NCBI GenBank assembly: GCA_020161855.1
Contig: JAIUNJ010000001.1
Span: 248,001 to 312,000 of the forward strand
Source: Pseudomonadota bacterium
Lineage (GTDB): Bacteria; Pseudomonadota; Alphaproteobacteria; Rhizobiales; Aestuariivirgaceae
DNA length: 64,000 nt
Direction: 5' to 3'
Shown: piece after piece, positions 1-9,509 of the stretch
Layout: every line of letters begins with the position of its first letter
How positions within the stretch are numbered: position 1 is the first letter of the stretch
Translations under genes and position numbers: made by a program
The notes under the pieces: model-generated
Database searches by the model: none
What the model was told of the DNA's origin: nothing
Seen by the model: only the letters and a program-made list of their open reading frames with translations

Positions 1-632
1 GCAAGCGCCACGGCGGCGATGATGGCAAAGATCACACCCAGATGAATGCCACTCGTCAGGTAGGGCAGCAGCTGCCAGTTGGAGAAGGTGATCGACTTGG
101 GAAAGTTGAAGCCCATGGGGTCGCGCCAGGGCCCGCGCACCAGCCAGTCGAGGAAGAGCTGCGCCACATAGACGAGCATCAGGCTCGTGAGAATTTCATT
201 GGCATTGAAGCGATTGCGCAGGAGCGCCGGTATTGCCCCCCAGGCCATGCCGCCGATGATGCCCAGCGCCAGCATCGTAATGAGCGTGAGTGGTGACTGC
301 CATTCAGGAAAGAGCACCGGAATGGCACCGCCAAGGACAGCGCCCATGGTGAACTGGCCTTCCGCCCCGATGTTCCAGACATTGGCGAGATAGCAGACGG
401 AAAGCCCGGCCCCGATGAGCACCAGTGGCGCGGCCTTGACGATGATCTGCTCGACCGACCAGAGGGCAACCCATGGCTCGATGAAATAGACATAGATGGC
501 ATCCACCGGGTTGTTGCCGCGCAGGGCGAAGATGATGCCACCGGTGACGACCGTGAGCGCCAGCGCGATCAGCGGCGAGGCGATCGCCATGGCCGCGGAG
601 GCCTCGGGGCGTTTTTCAAGCACCAGCCGCAT
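1..632 (-). CDS. ABC transporter permease, purine/nucleoside (BMP-type) importer, partial
   Basis: Inner-membrane permease, cut by the left edge of the window, so its C-terminal part is missing. The readable N-terminus opens MRLVLEKRPEAS and continues into hydrophobic segments with the motif NVWNIGAEGQF, typical of the permeases that pair with BMP-family nucleoside or purine binding proteins (YufP type). Its start overlaps the end of the upstream ATPase gene by 17 bp, so the two are translationally coupled. Standing behind xanthine dehydrogenase genes, it probably imports a purine or nucleoside. That is inference from context; the binding protein is not in the window. Confidence 0.85.
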   Translation of the reverse strand, partial: MRLVLEKRPEASAAMAIASPLIALALTVVTGGIIFALRGNNPVDAIYVYFIEPWVALWSVEQIIVKAAPLVLIGAGLSVCYLANVWNIGAEGQFTMGAVLGGAIPVLFPEWQSPLTLITMLALGIIGGMAWGAIPALLRNRFNANEILTSLMLVYVAQLFLDWLVRGPWRDPMGFNFPKSITFSNWQLLPYLTSGIHLGVIFAIIAAVAL

Positions 633-2178
633 GGCGCTTCTCCTTCCTGCTGTCGTGCTTCTGCTCATGGGCGCCTGCCATCATCAGGCCGATGGCTTCG
701 CGGCTCCAGGCCGCAGCCGGCCGCGCCTCGCTCAGTTCGCCACGGGATATGACAGCAATGCGCGTCGCGACCTCGAAAATCTCATCAAGATCCTGGCTGA
801 TGACAAGCACGGCCGAGCCCTGCGCCGCCAGATCGAGAATAGCCTGGCGAATGGCGGCGGCAGCACCGGCATCTACACCCCAGGTCGGCTGGTTGATCAC
901 CAGCACGGCGGGTGTGCGGTCCAACTCGCGCCCGACAACAAATTTCTGAAGGTTGCCACCGGAAAGGGCACGCGCCTCCGGATCGGGCTTGCCCTTGCGC
1001 ACGTCAAAGGCCTTGATCACGCGCTCAGCGGTTTCGCGCGCGCCATCCTTCTGGACGAGGCCTTTCTTCACCAGCCTGTCGTCAGCGGCATGGCGCGAGA
1101 GCAGGACATTCTGTGACAGCGGAAATTCCGGAACGGCACCATGCCCCAGGCGCTCTTCCGGGACAAAGGCAGCACCGACCTTGCGCCGCGCATTGATGCC
1201 GGCGCGGCCCATGGCAACACCATCGATCTCGACCATCCCTGTCTCGACAGGCCGCTCGCCGGAGATGGCGTCAAAGAATTCACCCTGGCCGTTGCCTGCC
1301 ACACCGGCAATGGCAACCACTTCCCCGGCCCGCACAGCAAGCGAGATGTTCTTCAGAGCAACGGCAAACTGGCCATCGGCCGCGAGCGACAGGTTCTTCA
1401 GCAGCAGCCTTTCCTTGCCCACTGTACCTGCCTTGGCCGGTTTCACGGCATGGACATCGCCGCCGACCATGAGGCGGGCGAGGCTTGCGGCCGTTTCCTT
1501 CTTCGGATTGACGCAGGCCACCACCTTGCCATGGCGCAGGATCGTGGCGGAGTCGCAAAGGTCCTTCACCTCTTCAAGGCGATGGCTGATGTAGAGGACC
1601 GAGCAGCCCTCCGATGCCAGCCGCTTCAAGACGGCAAAGAGCTGGTCGGCCTCCTGCGGTGTGAGCACCGATGTCGGCTCATCCATGATCAGCAGTTTCG
1701 GTTCCTGCAGAAGGCAGCGGATGATCTCGATGCGTTGGCGTTCACCGACGGAAAGATCGGCGACCACAGCATCGGGGGCAATCGGCAAGCCATAAGAGGC
1801 CGAGACCTTGCTGATGCGCGCGGAGAGGGCGCCGAGATCAAAGCTGCCGGGCATGGCCAGGGCGATGTTCTCGGCCACTGTCAGCGCCTCGAACAACGAG
1901 AAGTGCTGGAACACCATGCCGATGCCGAGCTGGCGCGCAACCGAGGGGCTGGCGATAACCACCCCGCGGCCATTCCAGAAGAACTGCCCCGAGGTTGGCT
2001 GCAGGGCGCCATAGATCATCTTGACGAGAGTCGATTTGCCCGCACCATTCTCGCCGAGGAAGGCATGAATCTCGCCGGGCATGCATTTCAGCGTCACGTC
2101 GTCGTTGGCCCGGAGCGTCCCGAAGATCTTGACGATGTTCCGGGCCTCAAGGAGCGGTGTGATTTCGTTTGCACTCAT
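616..2178 (-). CDS. ABC transporter ATP-binding protein (double nucleotide-binding domain, purine/nucleoside type)
   Basis: Energises a BMP-type nucleoside/purine importer. About 520 residues carrying two ABC domains in tandem. The first has Walker A GENGAGKST (residues 42-50), signature LSVGERQRIE and Walker B LLIMDEPTS. The second has a degenerate Walker A (GVAGNGQGE) and signature LSGGNLQK, the usual asymmetry of the YufO/RbsA-like class. The start chosen is the ATG of MSANEITP, which overlaps the xdhC stop by 4 bp. An upstream in-frame extension would run through xdhC and is rejected. It is the sixth gene of the minus-strand purine operon and overlaps the permease downstream. Confidence 0.9.
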   Translation of the reverse strand: MSANEITPLLEARNIVKIFGTLRANDDVTLKCMPGEIHAFLGENGAGKSTLVKMIYGALQPTSGQFFWNGRGVVIASPSVARQLGIGMVFQHFSLFEALTVAENIALAMPGSFDLGALSARISKVSASYGLPIAPDAVVADLSVGERQRIEIIRCLLQEPKLLIMDEPTSVLTPQEADQLFAVLKRLASEGCSVLYISHRLEEVKDLCDSATILRHGKVVACVNPKKETAASLARLMVGGDVHAVKPAKAGTVGKERLLLKNLSLAADGQFAVALKNISLAVRAGEVVAIAGVAGNGQGEFFDAISGERPVETGMVEIDGVAMGRAGINARRKVGAAFVPEERLGHGAVPEFPLSQNVLLSRHAADDRLVKKGLVQKDGARETAERVIKAFDVRKGKPDPEARALSGGNLQKFVVGRELDRTPAVLVINQPTWGVDAGAAAAIRQAILDLAAQGSAVLVISQDLDEIFEVATRIAVISRGELSEARPAAAWSREAIGLMMAGAHEQKHDSRKEKRHAAGA

Positions 2179-3023
2179 GCACGTGCCTGCCGGGTTGACA
2201 TGACCAGAGGAGAAGAAGCTTCTTCGCGTTTCAGCCTTTCGTCCACCGCCAGAATCTGTGCTGCAGCCGAAATGGCGATGGCTTCCGGCTTCTTGGAGGC
2301 GATGCCGCCGATGCCGATGGGGCAAATAAGTGAGGCAACCTGTTCCGCGTCGATATTCGCCTCGCGCAGGCGCTTCTCGAAGCGGGCTCGCTTGGTGGCG
2401 CTGCCGATCAGGGCGGTTGCAGCGATGGCCGGTTGGCGCAGGCTGGCATCGACAATCACCAGATCGAGCGCATGGGAATGGGTCATGACATAGACGAGGC
2501 TGCCTTGTGGAGCGGCAGCGAGAATCTGCGCCGCATCGTCACTTTCCAGCATCGTCACATTGCCGGGAACGACGGAGGGAAAGGCATTGGGCCGCGGATC
2601 GATCCAGGTCACGGCAACATCCGTCTGCGACAGGGTAAAGACCAACGCCCGGCCCACATGGCCGGCACCGAAGAGATAGAGCTGGCGCGGCGCGGCCAGA
2701 TGCTCTTCAAGTGTTGCAAGATTGCTGGCATCATAGACCGAGGTTGCAAGCTCCACCTGACCGCCGCAGCACTGCCCAAGATCGGGACCAAGGGCATGAC
2801 GTGTCACGGCTCGCGACGGCCCGCGGGCCAGCATGCGCTGTGCCTCGGCCAGGGCTTTCCATTCCAGCGTGCCACCACCAATCGAGCCTGATGTTCCGCG
2901 TGCCGACACCAGCATCGTGGCACCCTCCTCGCGAGGTGCTGACCCCCACACCCGGCTCACCCGCACGATCGCCACTGTTTCTCCGGCGGCAACGAGCGAT
3001 CTGGCGCGGGCGATGACCGTCAT
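2175..3023 (-). CDS. xdhC: Xanthine dehydrogenase accessory protein XdhC
   Basis: Binds molybdenum cofactor, helps its sulfuration and inserts it into xanthine dehydrogenase. 282 residues. The N-terminal XdhC/CoxI domain contains RVWGSAPREEGATM and SGSIGGGTLEWKA, followed by GQCCGGQVE. The C-terminal half is Rossmann-like, with LYLFGAGHVGRALV and the late CPIGIGGIASKKPEAIA segment of XdhC proteins. It overlaps xdhB upstream and the ABC ATPase downstream by 4 bp each, so all three are co-translated. Length and motifs are normal for the family. Confidence 0.93.
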   Translation of the reverse strand: MTVIARARSLVAAGETVAIVRVSRVWGSAPREEGATMLVSARGTSGSIGGGTLEWKALAEAQRMLARGPSRAVTRHALGPDLGQCCGGQVELATSVYDASNLATLEEHLAAPRQLYLFGAGHVGRALVFTLSQTDVAVTWIDPRPNAFPSVVPGNVTMLESDDAAQILAAAPQGSLVYVMTHSHALDLVIVDASLRQPAIAATALIGSATKRARFEKRLREANIDAEQVASLICPIGIGGIASKKPEAIAISAAAQILAVDERLKREEASSPLVMSTRQARA

Positions 3024-5428
3024 GCGCGCACACTCTTGATGGCGTGCATGATGGCTTCCGGCGTGGCCGGTGCATCGAGGGCCGGGATGGCCCCCTGACC
3101 CAGACCGGCGATGGTGCTGAAAATCGCCGTCCAGACCGATGTGGCCAGCATCACCGGCGGCTCGCCCACGGCCTTGGAGCGGAAGATCGTATCCTCAATG
3201 TTGCCTTGTGATTCAAAGAGCGCGACGCGGAAATCGGCAGGCGTGTCGGAGGCGCAGGGGATCTTGTAGGTCGAGGGCGCATGGGTGCGCAGCCGACCCT
3301 CGCCGTCATAGACAAGCTCTTCGGTGGTGAGCCAGCCCATGCCCTGGATATAGCCACCTTCGATCTGACCGATGTCGATGGCCGGGTTGAGCGACTTGCC
3401 GGCATCATGCAGGATGTCGGCGCGGTCCACCCGCATCTCGCCGGTCATGGTATCGATGGTCACTTCGGAGCAGGCTGCACCATAGGCATAATAGAGGAAG
3501 GGACGGCCGGTGGCCTTGACGCGGTCCCAGGTGATCTCCGGCGTTGCGTAGAAGCCTGTGGCCGAAATCGGCAGGCGCGCCTGCGTGGTCCGTTTGCAGG
3601 CATCGCCGAAGCTCATGCTGCGCTCGCCCGAGATAATCTGACCGTCCTTGAAGACGAGCGACGACTTGGGCACCTTCCAGTCGCGGCAGACGACATTCGA
3701 GATGTTGTCCTTGACCTGCTCGGCAGCGCGCTTGGCGGCCATGCCGTTGAGATCAGCCCCCGATGATGCCGCCGTCGGCGATGTGTTCGGCACCTTGCCC
3801 GTGGTCGTGGCGGTGATGCGCACGAGTTCGAGGCTGATGCCGAAAACCTCGGCCACTACCTGCGCCACCTTGGTGTAGAGGCCCTGCCCCATCTCGGTGC
3901 CACCGTGATTGATCTGCACCGAACCGTCGGCATAGACATTCACCAGTGCGCCCGCCTGGTTCATGTGGGTGAGCGTGAAGGAGATACCGAACTTCACCGG
4001 TGTCAGTGAAATACCCTTCTTGAAAATGCGGTTCTCGGCATTGAAGGCGGCAATGGCCTCGCGGCGGGCACGGTAGTCGGCGCTTTCCTCCAGTTGCGCG
4101 ATCACTTCTGGCAGCAGGTTTCCCGTCACCACCTGGCCGTAGGGCGTGATATCGCGGTTCTTGCCGTAAAGATTGCGCTTCCTGATATCGAGCGGATCCT
4201 TGCCGCTCTTGAAAGCGATGATTTCCATGAGGCGCTCGGCAAAGAGCACACCCTGCGGCCCGCCAAAACCACGGAAGGCCGTGTTGGAAACCGTGTCGGT
4301 GCGCAGCCGCCGCGAATGGATACGCAGGGCCGGATAGTAATAGGCGTTGTCCGCATGGAACATGGTGCGGTCATTGACGCCCTGGCTGAGATCGGCAGAG
4401 CAGCCGCAGCGGGAGAGGAACTCCACGTTGACTCCAGTGATGCGGCCGGTGCTGTCGTAGGCCGTCTCCGTCGTCACCCGGAAGTCATGACGCTTGCCGG
4501 TCATGATCATGTCGTCGTCGCGGTCGAGCCGGCACTTGGCAGGCTGGCCGGTGTGATGGCTGGCAAGGGCTGCGAGGCAGGCCCATTGCGAAGCCTGGCT
4601 TTCCTTGCCGCCGAAGCCACCACCCATGCGCCGGCATTCCGCCGTGATGTTGCCGTCGGGAACGCCCAGCATGCGGGCGACATTGTGCTGAGTCTCGGTC
4701 GGATGCTGTGTCGAGGAATGAACCAGCATGCCGCCATTGTCGTCGGGCAGGGCCAGGGCGATCTGGCCTTCGAGATAGAAATGCTCCTGGCCACCGATGA
4801 GGAAACTGTCGACCAGCATTGACCCGGACTTGGCGATGACATCGGCGACGTCGCCACGCGTGAAGGTATATTCCGGCAGCACGTCGTCGCTGCTGCGGAT
4901 GACGGCATCATCGGCCGTGACCACGGGCTTCCGTGCCGAGATCCTGATCTTGCCCAAACGCGCCGCGCGGCGTGCCTGATCGCGCGTCTTTGCCACAACG
5001 GCAAAGATCACCTGGCCATGAAAGATGATCTCGCCATCGGCCAGGATGGGATCGCCACCGATGGACGGGCTGCAGTCGTTCTGGCCGGGGATGTCCTTGG
5101 CAGTGAGCACACGGACCACGCCCGGCGCTTTCTCGACCTCGGAGAGATCGATGGACAGAATAGTGCCGCGAGCACCTTCGCGGGCATAGCCGGGCGCAAC
5201 ATGGAGTAGGCCTTCGGGCTCGCGAAGATCATCGATATAGGCTGCGGCACCGCGCACATGCAGTGCTGCACTGTCGTGCCGGTGCGGCTGGCCGACAACG
5301 ACGGTTTCAGGCAGTGCCGGAGCAGCAGGCGCTTTCTCCTTTACAGCCGGCTTAGGCTGTTCCTTGGGCTTTGCCACGGACTTGGGCGCCGGTTTGCTCT
5401 TGGCAATGACGGCAGGCTTCTTGCTCAT
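3020..5428 (-). CDS. xdhB: Xanthine dehydrogenase, molybdopterin-binding large subunit
   Basis: Catalytic subunit that hydroxylates hypoxanthine and xanthine to urate at the molybdenum centre. 802 residues. The Moco motif GGGFGGKE lies at residues 269-276 and the active-site glutamate is E756 within KAVGEPP. After about 40 residues rich in Lys, Pro and Ala, which look like a disordered extension and are unusual for XdhB, the sequence enters the standard domain (HDSAALHVRGAAAYIDD). It overlaps xdhA and xdhC by 4 bp. The family also includes aldehyde oxidases, but the XdhA/XdhC/UraH neighbours make purine the likely substrate. Confidence 0.93.
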   Translation of the reverse strand: MSKKPAVIAKSKPAPKSVAKPKEQPKPAVKEKAPAAPALPETVVVGQPHRHDSAALHVRGAAAYIDDLREPEGLLHVAPGYAREGARGTILSIDLSEVEKAPGVVRVLTAKDIPGQNDCSPSIGGDPILADGEIIFHGQVIFAVVAKTRDQARRAARLGKIRISARKPVVTADDAVIRSSDDVLPEYTFTRGDVADVIAKSGSMLVDSFLIGGQEHFYLEGQIALALPDDNGGMLVHSSTQHPTETQHNVARMLGVPDGNITAECRRMGGGFGGKESQASQWACLAALASHHTGQPAKCRLDRDDDMIMTGKRHDFRVTTETAYDSTGRITGVNVEFLSRCGCSADLSQGVNDRTMFHADNAYYYPALRIHSRRLRTDTVSNTAFRGFGGPQGVLFAERLMEIIAFKSGKDPLDIRKRNLYGKNRDITPYGQVVTGNLLPEVIAQLEESADYRARREAIAAFNAENRIFKKGISLTPVKFGISFTLTHMNQAGALVNVYADGSVQINHGGTEMGQGLYTKVAQVVAEVFGISLELVRITATTTGKVPNTSPTAASSGADLNGMAAKRAAEQVKDNISNVVCRDWKVPKSSLVFKDGQIISGERSMSFGDACKRTTQARLPISATGFYATPEITWDRVKATGRPFLYYAYGAACSEVTIDTMTGEMRVDRADILHDAGKSLNPAIDIGQIEGGYIQGMGWLTTEELVYDGEGRLRTHAPSTYKIPCASDTPADFRVALFESQGNIEDTIFRSKAVGEPPVMLATSVWTAIFSTIAGLGQGAIPALDAPATPEAIMHAIKSVRA

Positions 5429-6894
5429 GCCCAGGCCTCCTTGCGAGGCGGCCCGACAAGCCTGACCTCGTGGCCATAGACAAGTTCTTCCAGAGCCTTG
5501 CGGAGGAGAGCTTGCGCGGTCTCCATGCGGTAGTGCGAACTCGCCCGCATGTCGCTCAACGGCGTAAAGTCTTTCGCCAGGGTGGCGATGGCCTGATCCC
5601 AGGTTTCCGGTGCGTCGATCTTGAGACCGATCAACGCGGCTTCTGTTTCCCTGGCGCGGCGCGGTGTGGCCGCCATGCCACCAAAGGCAAGCCTGGCGCC
5701 ACCGATGGTGCGGCCCGCCATGATGAACTTGAAGGCGGCCATGACCGACGAGATGTCCTGGTCAAAGCGCTTGGAGATCTTGTGGGCGAAGAAGCGCTCA
5801 TTGCTGTTGAGCTTCGGAATGTCGATGCGCCAGAGCAGTTCCCCGGCGAGCCTGTCCTGCTTGCCGTAGTCGAGGAAATAGTCTTCGAGCTCAATGATGC
5901 GCTGGTCTGCGAGCTTGCGCAGGTTGATGCGCGCGCCAAGGGCGATGAGGATGGGCGGCATGTCGCCGATGGGCGAGCCATTGGCAATGTTGCCGCCAAC
6001 CGTCCCCGAGGTGCGCACTTGCTTGGAGCCAATGCGGCGCAGAACTTCCGCGATGTCGACCGAGATCGAGCCAAGCAGTTTCTCGGCCTCGGCATAGGTC
6101 ACGGCGGCGCCGATGGAGATGGTTGCAGTCCGCTCGGAGACGGCATGGAGCGCCTTGACGCGGCCCGTGTGGATGATCTTCGGCAGGCTGCGCAGTTGCT
6201 TGGTGATCCAGAGGCCGACGTCGGTGGCGCCGGCAACGATGGTCGCGTCGGGATTCCGGCTATAGAGATCGAGCAGCGTGTCCGCCTTGGCGGGCAGGGC
6301 GACAAAAGAGTCGGGACGTCCACAGAGAATATCCGTCTCGTCATCGAGCATGGCGAGTTGCACGCCAATCTCACGCGAGAGCGTGGCCCAGGCATCGGAC
6401 GCCTCGCCCGTGCAGGATTTCTCGGCGGCGGCAATGATCGGCCGGTACCCGGTGCAACGGCAGAGATTGCCGGCCAACTGATCGACAATCGCCTGGCGGT
6501 CAGGCTTCCTGCCAGCATGGTGCAGAGTCCACAGCGACATGACAAAGCCCGGCGTACAGAAGCCGCATTGCGAGCCATGCTCATCGACCATGGCCTGCTG
6601 CACCGGATGGAGCCTGTCGCCCTGGGCCAGGTCATCGACGGTCACAAGTTCGCGGCCATGGAGATGGCCCATCAGCAGGATGCAGGCATTGGCCGGTTCA
6701 TAGACAACACGGCCATCCACCAAACGGCCAAGCGCCACCGTGCAGGCGCCACAGTCACCTTCGTTGCAGCCTTCCTTGGTGCCGCGCGATCTTTCCTCGA
6801 GGCGGAGATAATCAAGCACGGTCTGCATCGGGTTGCTGACACGATAGGTGATCACCTCACCGCGGCGAAGGAAGCGGATGGCATCAGCACTCAC
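5425..6894 (-). CDS. xdhA: Xanthine dehydrogenase small subunit (2Fe-2S and FAD)
   Basis: Passes electrons from the Moco subunit to NAD. 489 residues. The N-terminal plant-type [2Fe-2S] cluster uses C43, C48, C51 and C71. The second cluster uses C110, C113, C145 and C147 (CGFCTPG and NLCRCTGY). The middle and C-terminal parts form the FAD-binding domain (TIVAGATDVGLW) and the CO-dehydrogenase flavoprotein C-terminal domain. It starts 3 bp after uraH and overlaps xdhB by 4 bp. Length and domain order match bacterial XdhA. Confidence 0.94.
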   Translation of the reverse strand: MSADAIRFLRRGEVITYRVSNPMQTVLDYLRLEERSRGTKEGCNEGDCGACTVALGRLVDGRVVYEPANACILLMGHLHGRELVTVDDLAQGDRLHPVQQAMVDEHGSQCGFCTPGFVMSLWTLHHAGRKPDRQAIVDQLAGNLCRCTGYRPIIAAAEKSCTGEASDAWATLSREIGVQLAMLDDETDILCGRPDSFVALPAKADTLLDLYSRNPDATIVAGATDVGLWITKQLRSLPKIIHTGRVKALHAVSERTATISIGAAVTYAEAEKLLGSISVDIAEVLRRIGSKQVRTSGTVGGNIANGSPIGDMPPILIALGARINLRKLADQRIIELEDYFLDYGKQDRLAGELLWRIDIPKLNSNERFFAHKISKRFDQDISSVMAAFKFIMAGRTIGGARLAFGGMAATPRRARETEAALIGLKIDAPETWDQAIATLAKDFTPLSDMRASSHYRMETAQALLRKALEELVYGHEVRLVGPPRKEAWA

Positions 6895-6897
6895 GGC

Positions 6898-7263
6898 TCA
6901 GCTCCCGCGATAGGTCGAATAGCCGTGCGCCGAGAGGAGCAGCGGCACGTGATAGTGGGATTCACTGGCGGATAATCCGAAGCGGATCGGGATAACGTCA
7001 AGAAAAGGTGGCGAGGAGAGCGGCACACCCTGCCTGCGCAAATAGTCGCCGGCATGGAAGCGCAGCTCATAGATACCCGAGCGGAAGGCATCACCACTCA
7101 GGAGCGGCTCATCGACACGGCCATCGCCGTTGGTTGAAACGGCCTTGATCCGGATGGCCTGCTCCGCCATCTGCCAAAGCTCAATGACAAGGCCTGCCGC
7201 AGGCTTTCCCAACGCCGTATCGAGGACATGGGTGGTCAGACGCCCCATCTTAATGCCGTTCAT
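6898..7263 (-). CDS. uraH: 5-hydroxyisourate hydrolase (HIUase, transthyretin-like)
   Basis: Hydrolyses 5-hydroxyisourate, the unstable product of urate oxidation, to OHCU in the ureide pathway. About 121 residues from the chosen ATG (MNGIKMGRLTTHVLD). A second ATG five codons later is equally possible. Family marks are the N-terminal LTTHVLDTALGKPA and the invariant C-terminal YRGS. Histidines in LTTHVLD and SHYHVPLLLS are the expected catalytic ones. It lies between the LysR regulator and xdhA. No urate oxidase or OHCU decarboxylase is visible here, so the middle steps must be encoded elsewhere. Confidence 0.9.
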   Translation of the reverse strand: MNGIKMGRLTTHVLDTALGKPAAGLVIELWQMAEQAIRIKAVSTNGDGRVDEPLLSGDAFRSGIYELRFHAGDYLRRQGVPLSSPPFLDVIPIRFGLSASESHYHVPLLLSAHGYSTYRGS

Positions 7264-7356
7264 CCCTGTTTGCGCGGGGCGATGGACGCCCTTCTTGCAG
7301 TGCAACCTAACACGGTCATGCTGTGCGAGAAAGCCCAAGACTTAGCCACGCTATGT

Positions 7357-8283
7357 TCATTTCTTGCGCACGGTCCGCCCGCCGGGAAGGGCGCCCTTTG
7401 CCATTTGCAGAAACGTATCTGCCGCGAGTCGCGCCGCCTGGCCCTGGCGCCTGATCACCACGAGCCGGTCGGTGCCCAGCCGCCGGTCCGACAGCGGCAC
7501 ATGGACAACCGTGCCTGCCGCAATTTCCTGCTCGATACCGATCGATGGCTGGAAGGCAATGCAGCGACCGCGACGGGCCAGCGCCGCCATGACGCGGAGC
7601 GAGTCGCACTCGAATTGCGGGCGGAAATCCGGACGGTCCTGGACAAGCGGGTCAAGCAGGGCGCGCAGGCTGAGGCCACGGGCCGGCCAAGCCAGAGGAT
7701 AGGCCAGGCACTCGGCAAAGGTGAGCGACTTGCGCTGCGCCAGCGGGTGGCCGGGATGGAGCACGGCGCCCATTGGCAGGTCATAGGCATGAAGGACCTC
7801 GAGGCCTTCGACCGACGCCGGATTGAAAGTGAAGCCAAGGTCCGCGGCATAATTGTTGACAAGCTCGGTGACGGCATCGGAGCCAGCCACGAAAACGGAA
7901 ACCTGCACGCCCGGATACTGCTCCAGGAACGACGCGAGCACATCCGGCAAGACTGACATCGAAAGGCTTTCGACCGTGGCGATGCGCAGGCGGCCGCTTT
8001 GCAGGCCACGCAGCGCATTCAGGGCATCGAGCGTCTGCTCATGGACTTCTGACGATGCCAGCAGCCCCGTCTTGAGTGCCTCTCCAGCGGGTGTCAGCCG
8101 CAGATTGCGGCCAACACGGTCAAAGAGCGGAATGCCAAGCTGGCTTTCCAGCAGCGCGACCTGGCGGCTGATGGCAGAGGCGGCCGTGTTGCTCAGGCGT
8201 GCAGCGGCCCGGACCGAACCTGCCTCGGCCACCTGAAGAAACTGGCGGAAGGCAGTGGCCAGAAACGTTTCGGCACGGAACAT
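7357..8283 (-). CDS. LysR-family transcriptional regulator, probable purine-operon regulator
   Basis: 308 residues. N-terminal winged helix-turn-helix (FRQFLQVAEAGSVRAAARLSNTAASAISRQVALLE, described by its ends FRQFLQ and QVALLE, about residues 10-45), then a LysR substrate-binding domain (RLRIATVESLS onward). The ATG giving MFRAETF is preferred over a TTG three codons earlier. It heads the minus-strand run uraH-xdhABC-ABC transporter and is divergent from the binding protein at 8417, with 133 bp between the two start codons. It could therefore control either side. The effector is unknown. A role in purine use is inferred from position only. Confidence 0.85.
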   Translation of the reverse strand: MFRAETFLATAFRQFLQVAEAGSVRAAARLSNTAASAISRQVALLESQLGIPLFDRVGRNLRLTPAGEALKTGLLASSEVHEQTLDALNALRGLQSGRLRIATVESLSMSVLPDVLASFLEQYPGVQVSVFVAGSDAVTELVNNYAADLGFTFNPASVEGLEVLHAYDLPMGAVLHPGHPLAQRKSLTFAECLAYPLAWPARGLSLRALLDPLVQDRPDFRPQFECDSLRVMAALARRGRCIAFQPSIGIEQEIAAGTVVHVPLSDRRLGTDRLVVIRRQGQAARLAADTFLQMAKGALPGGRTVRKK

Positions 8284-8416
8284 GCAAAGCAAGCTAACAG
8301 GTTCGGCCGGGCACGCAAGAACCGAGCCCCCTCGACGGCGGGCAAATCGTCACGATAGAGTGTCCGGCAAGGGTGGCCGCACGAGGCTTTCCGCAAAAAC
8401 AACAGGGAGTAGAGAC

Positions 8417-9457
8417 ATGAACACGAAGAAGATTCTGATGGCCGCCTTCGGCCTTGTCCTGATGACCGGCAGCGCCCTGGCGGACAAGGTGGTGATCTCC
8501 AACTGGGATGGCTACATGCCCAAGGACATCGCCGATAAGTTCAAGGCGGCAACCGGCCTTGATCTGGAAGTCGCCGTCCACGCCACCAATGAAGAAATCA
8601 TGGGAAAGGTGACGGCTTCTGGCGGACAGGGCTTTGACGTGCTCTTCGTTTCCTCGCCCTTCGCGGAAGCCCTGCACAAGCTCGATCTGCTGGCACCGAT
8701 CGACCCGGCCAAGATTCCGAACCTGAAGAACCTCTATCCGGAAGCAGCGCAGCTCAAGCACGATCCGGGCAACACCTTCTCCGTTCCCTACGCCTGGGGC
8801 ACCACGGGCCTGTGCTACCGCTCGGATCTTGTGAAGGGCGAACCATCAAGCTGGAATGACCTGCTCAATCCCGCTGACGACCTAAAGGGCAAGACCACCA
8901 TGCTGGCGACCGACCGCTGGCTGATGGCCCCGGCCTTCCTCGCAGCGGGTGTCTCCGTCAACACGGTGGACCAGGCAGCGCTCGACAAGGCGCGCGACCA
9001 GCTCGTTGCCACGAAGAAGACGCTTCTCGCCTATGATGACACGACATTCTATTCCAAGCTTGTCTCCGGCGAAGCCAGCCTCGTCGAAGCCTGGGACGGC
9101 TGGTGCAACTACGGCATCGCCGAGAAGCCCGAGATCAAGTACGTCATTCCCAAGGAAGGTTCGGACCTCTGGGTCGACACCATGGTGATCACCAAGGCCG
9201 CCCAGAACCCGGACGGAGCCGCCAAGTTCATCGACTTCCTGCTCTCCGCCGAGAACGGCAAATGGGTGGTGGAGAACATCATGTACAAGACGCCCAACAA
9301 GGCCGGCATGGATTCGGTCGACCCGGCCATGCTGACGCAATATCCCAACATGGCGATCGCACCGGCTGATCTGCTCAAGTATGAGCAACTGCGCGATCTG
9401 GGAGACGGGGCCAAGGCTTTCGCCAAGACCGTCTCGGAGATCATGGCGGCGAAATGA
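8417..9457 (+). CDS. ABC transporter periplasmic binding protein, spermidine/putrescine (PotD/PotF) family
   Basis: 346 residues with a Sec signal peptide (MNTKKILMAAFGLVLM, cleavage near SALA-DK), then VVISNWDGYMPKDIADKF, the opening of family-1/13 polyamine-type binding proteins. A strong ribosome-binding site AGGGAG precedes the ATG. This start removes a 54-residue upstream extension with no signal peptide. It is the first gene of a plus-strand operon with two permeases. The true ligand is uncertain: the family also binds betaines, amino acids and other small cations, and here the downstream genes are a glycosyltransferase, cupins and a formaldehyde dehydrogenase. Confidence 0.88.
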   Translation: MNTKKILMAAFGLVLMTGSALADKVVISNWDGYMPKDIADKFKAATGLDLEVAVHATNEEIMGKVTASGGQGFDVLFVSSPFAEALHKLDLLAPIDPAKIPNLKNLYPEAAQLKHDPGNTFSVPYAWGTTGLCYRSDLVKGEPSSWNDLLNPADDLKGKTTMLATDRWLMAPAFLAAGVSVNTVDQAALDKARDQLVATKKTLLAYDDTTFYSKLVSGEASLVEAWDGWCNYGIAEKPEIKYVIPKEGSDLWVDTMVITKAAQNPDGAAKFIDFLLSAENGKWVVENIMYKTPNKAGMDSVDPAMLTQYPNMAIAPADLLKYEQLRDLGDGAKAFAKTVSEIMAAK

Positions 9458-9465
9458 TTGCCCGG

Positions 9466-9496
9466 CCGCCATTCCGCCCCTGCGCCGGGGTGGCGG
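9466..9496 (+). other. Intercistronic stem-loop after binding-protein gene
   Basis: CCGCCA (9466-9471) pairs with TGGCGG (9491-9496), and CCCC (9477-9480) pairs with GGGG (9487-9490) inside it, leaving a one-sided bulge. It lies in the 52-bp gap between the binding protein and the first permease and has no T-run. Such structures commonly protect the 3' end of binding-protein mRNA, giving it more copies than the permeases. Confidence 0.5.
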
Positions 9497-9509
9497 TCAG
9501 GACTGTCCG

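Noticed and set aside
5470-6975. A 501-codon open frame opposite xdhA, and similar long antisense frames at 1141-2493 and 40175-41521.
   Set aside because: They mirror real genes on the other strand in high-GC DNA and show no family motifs or ribosome-binding site.
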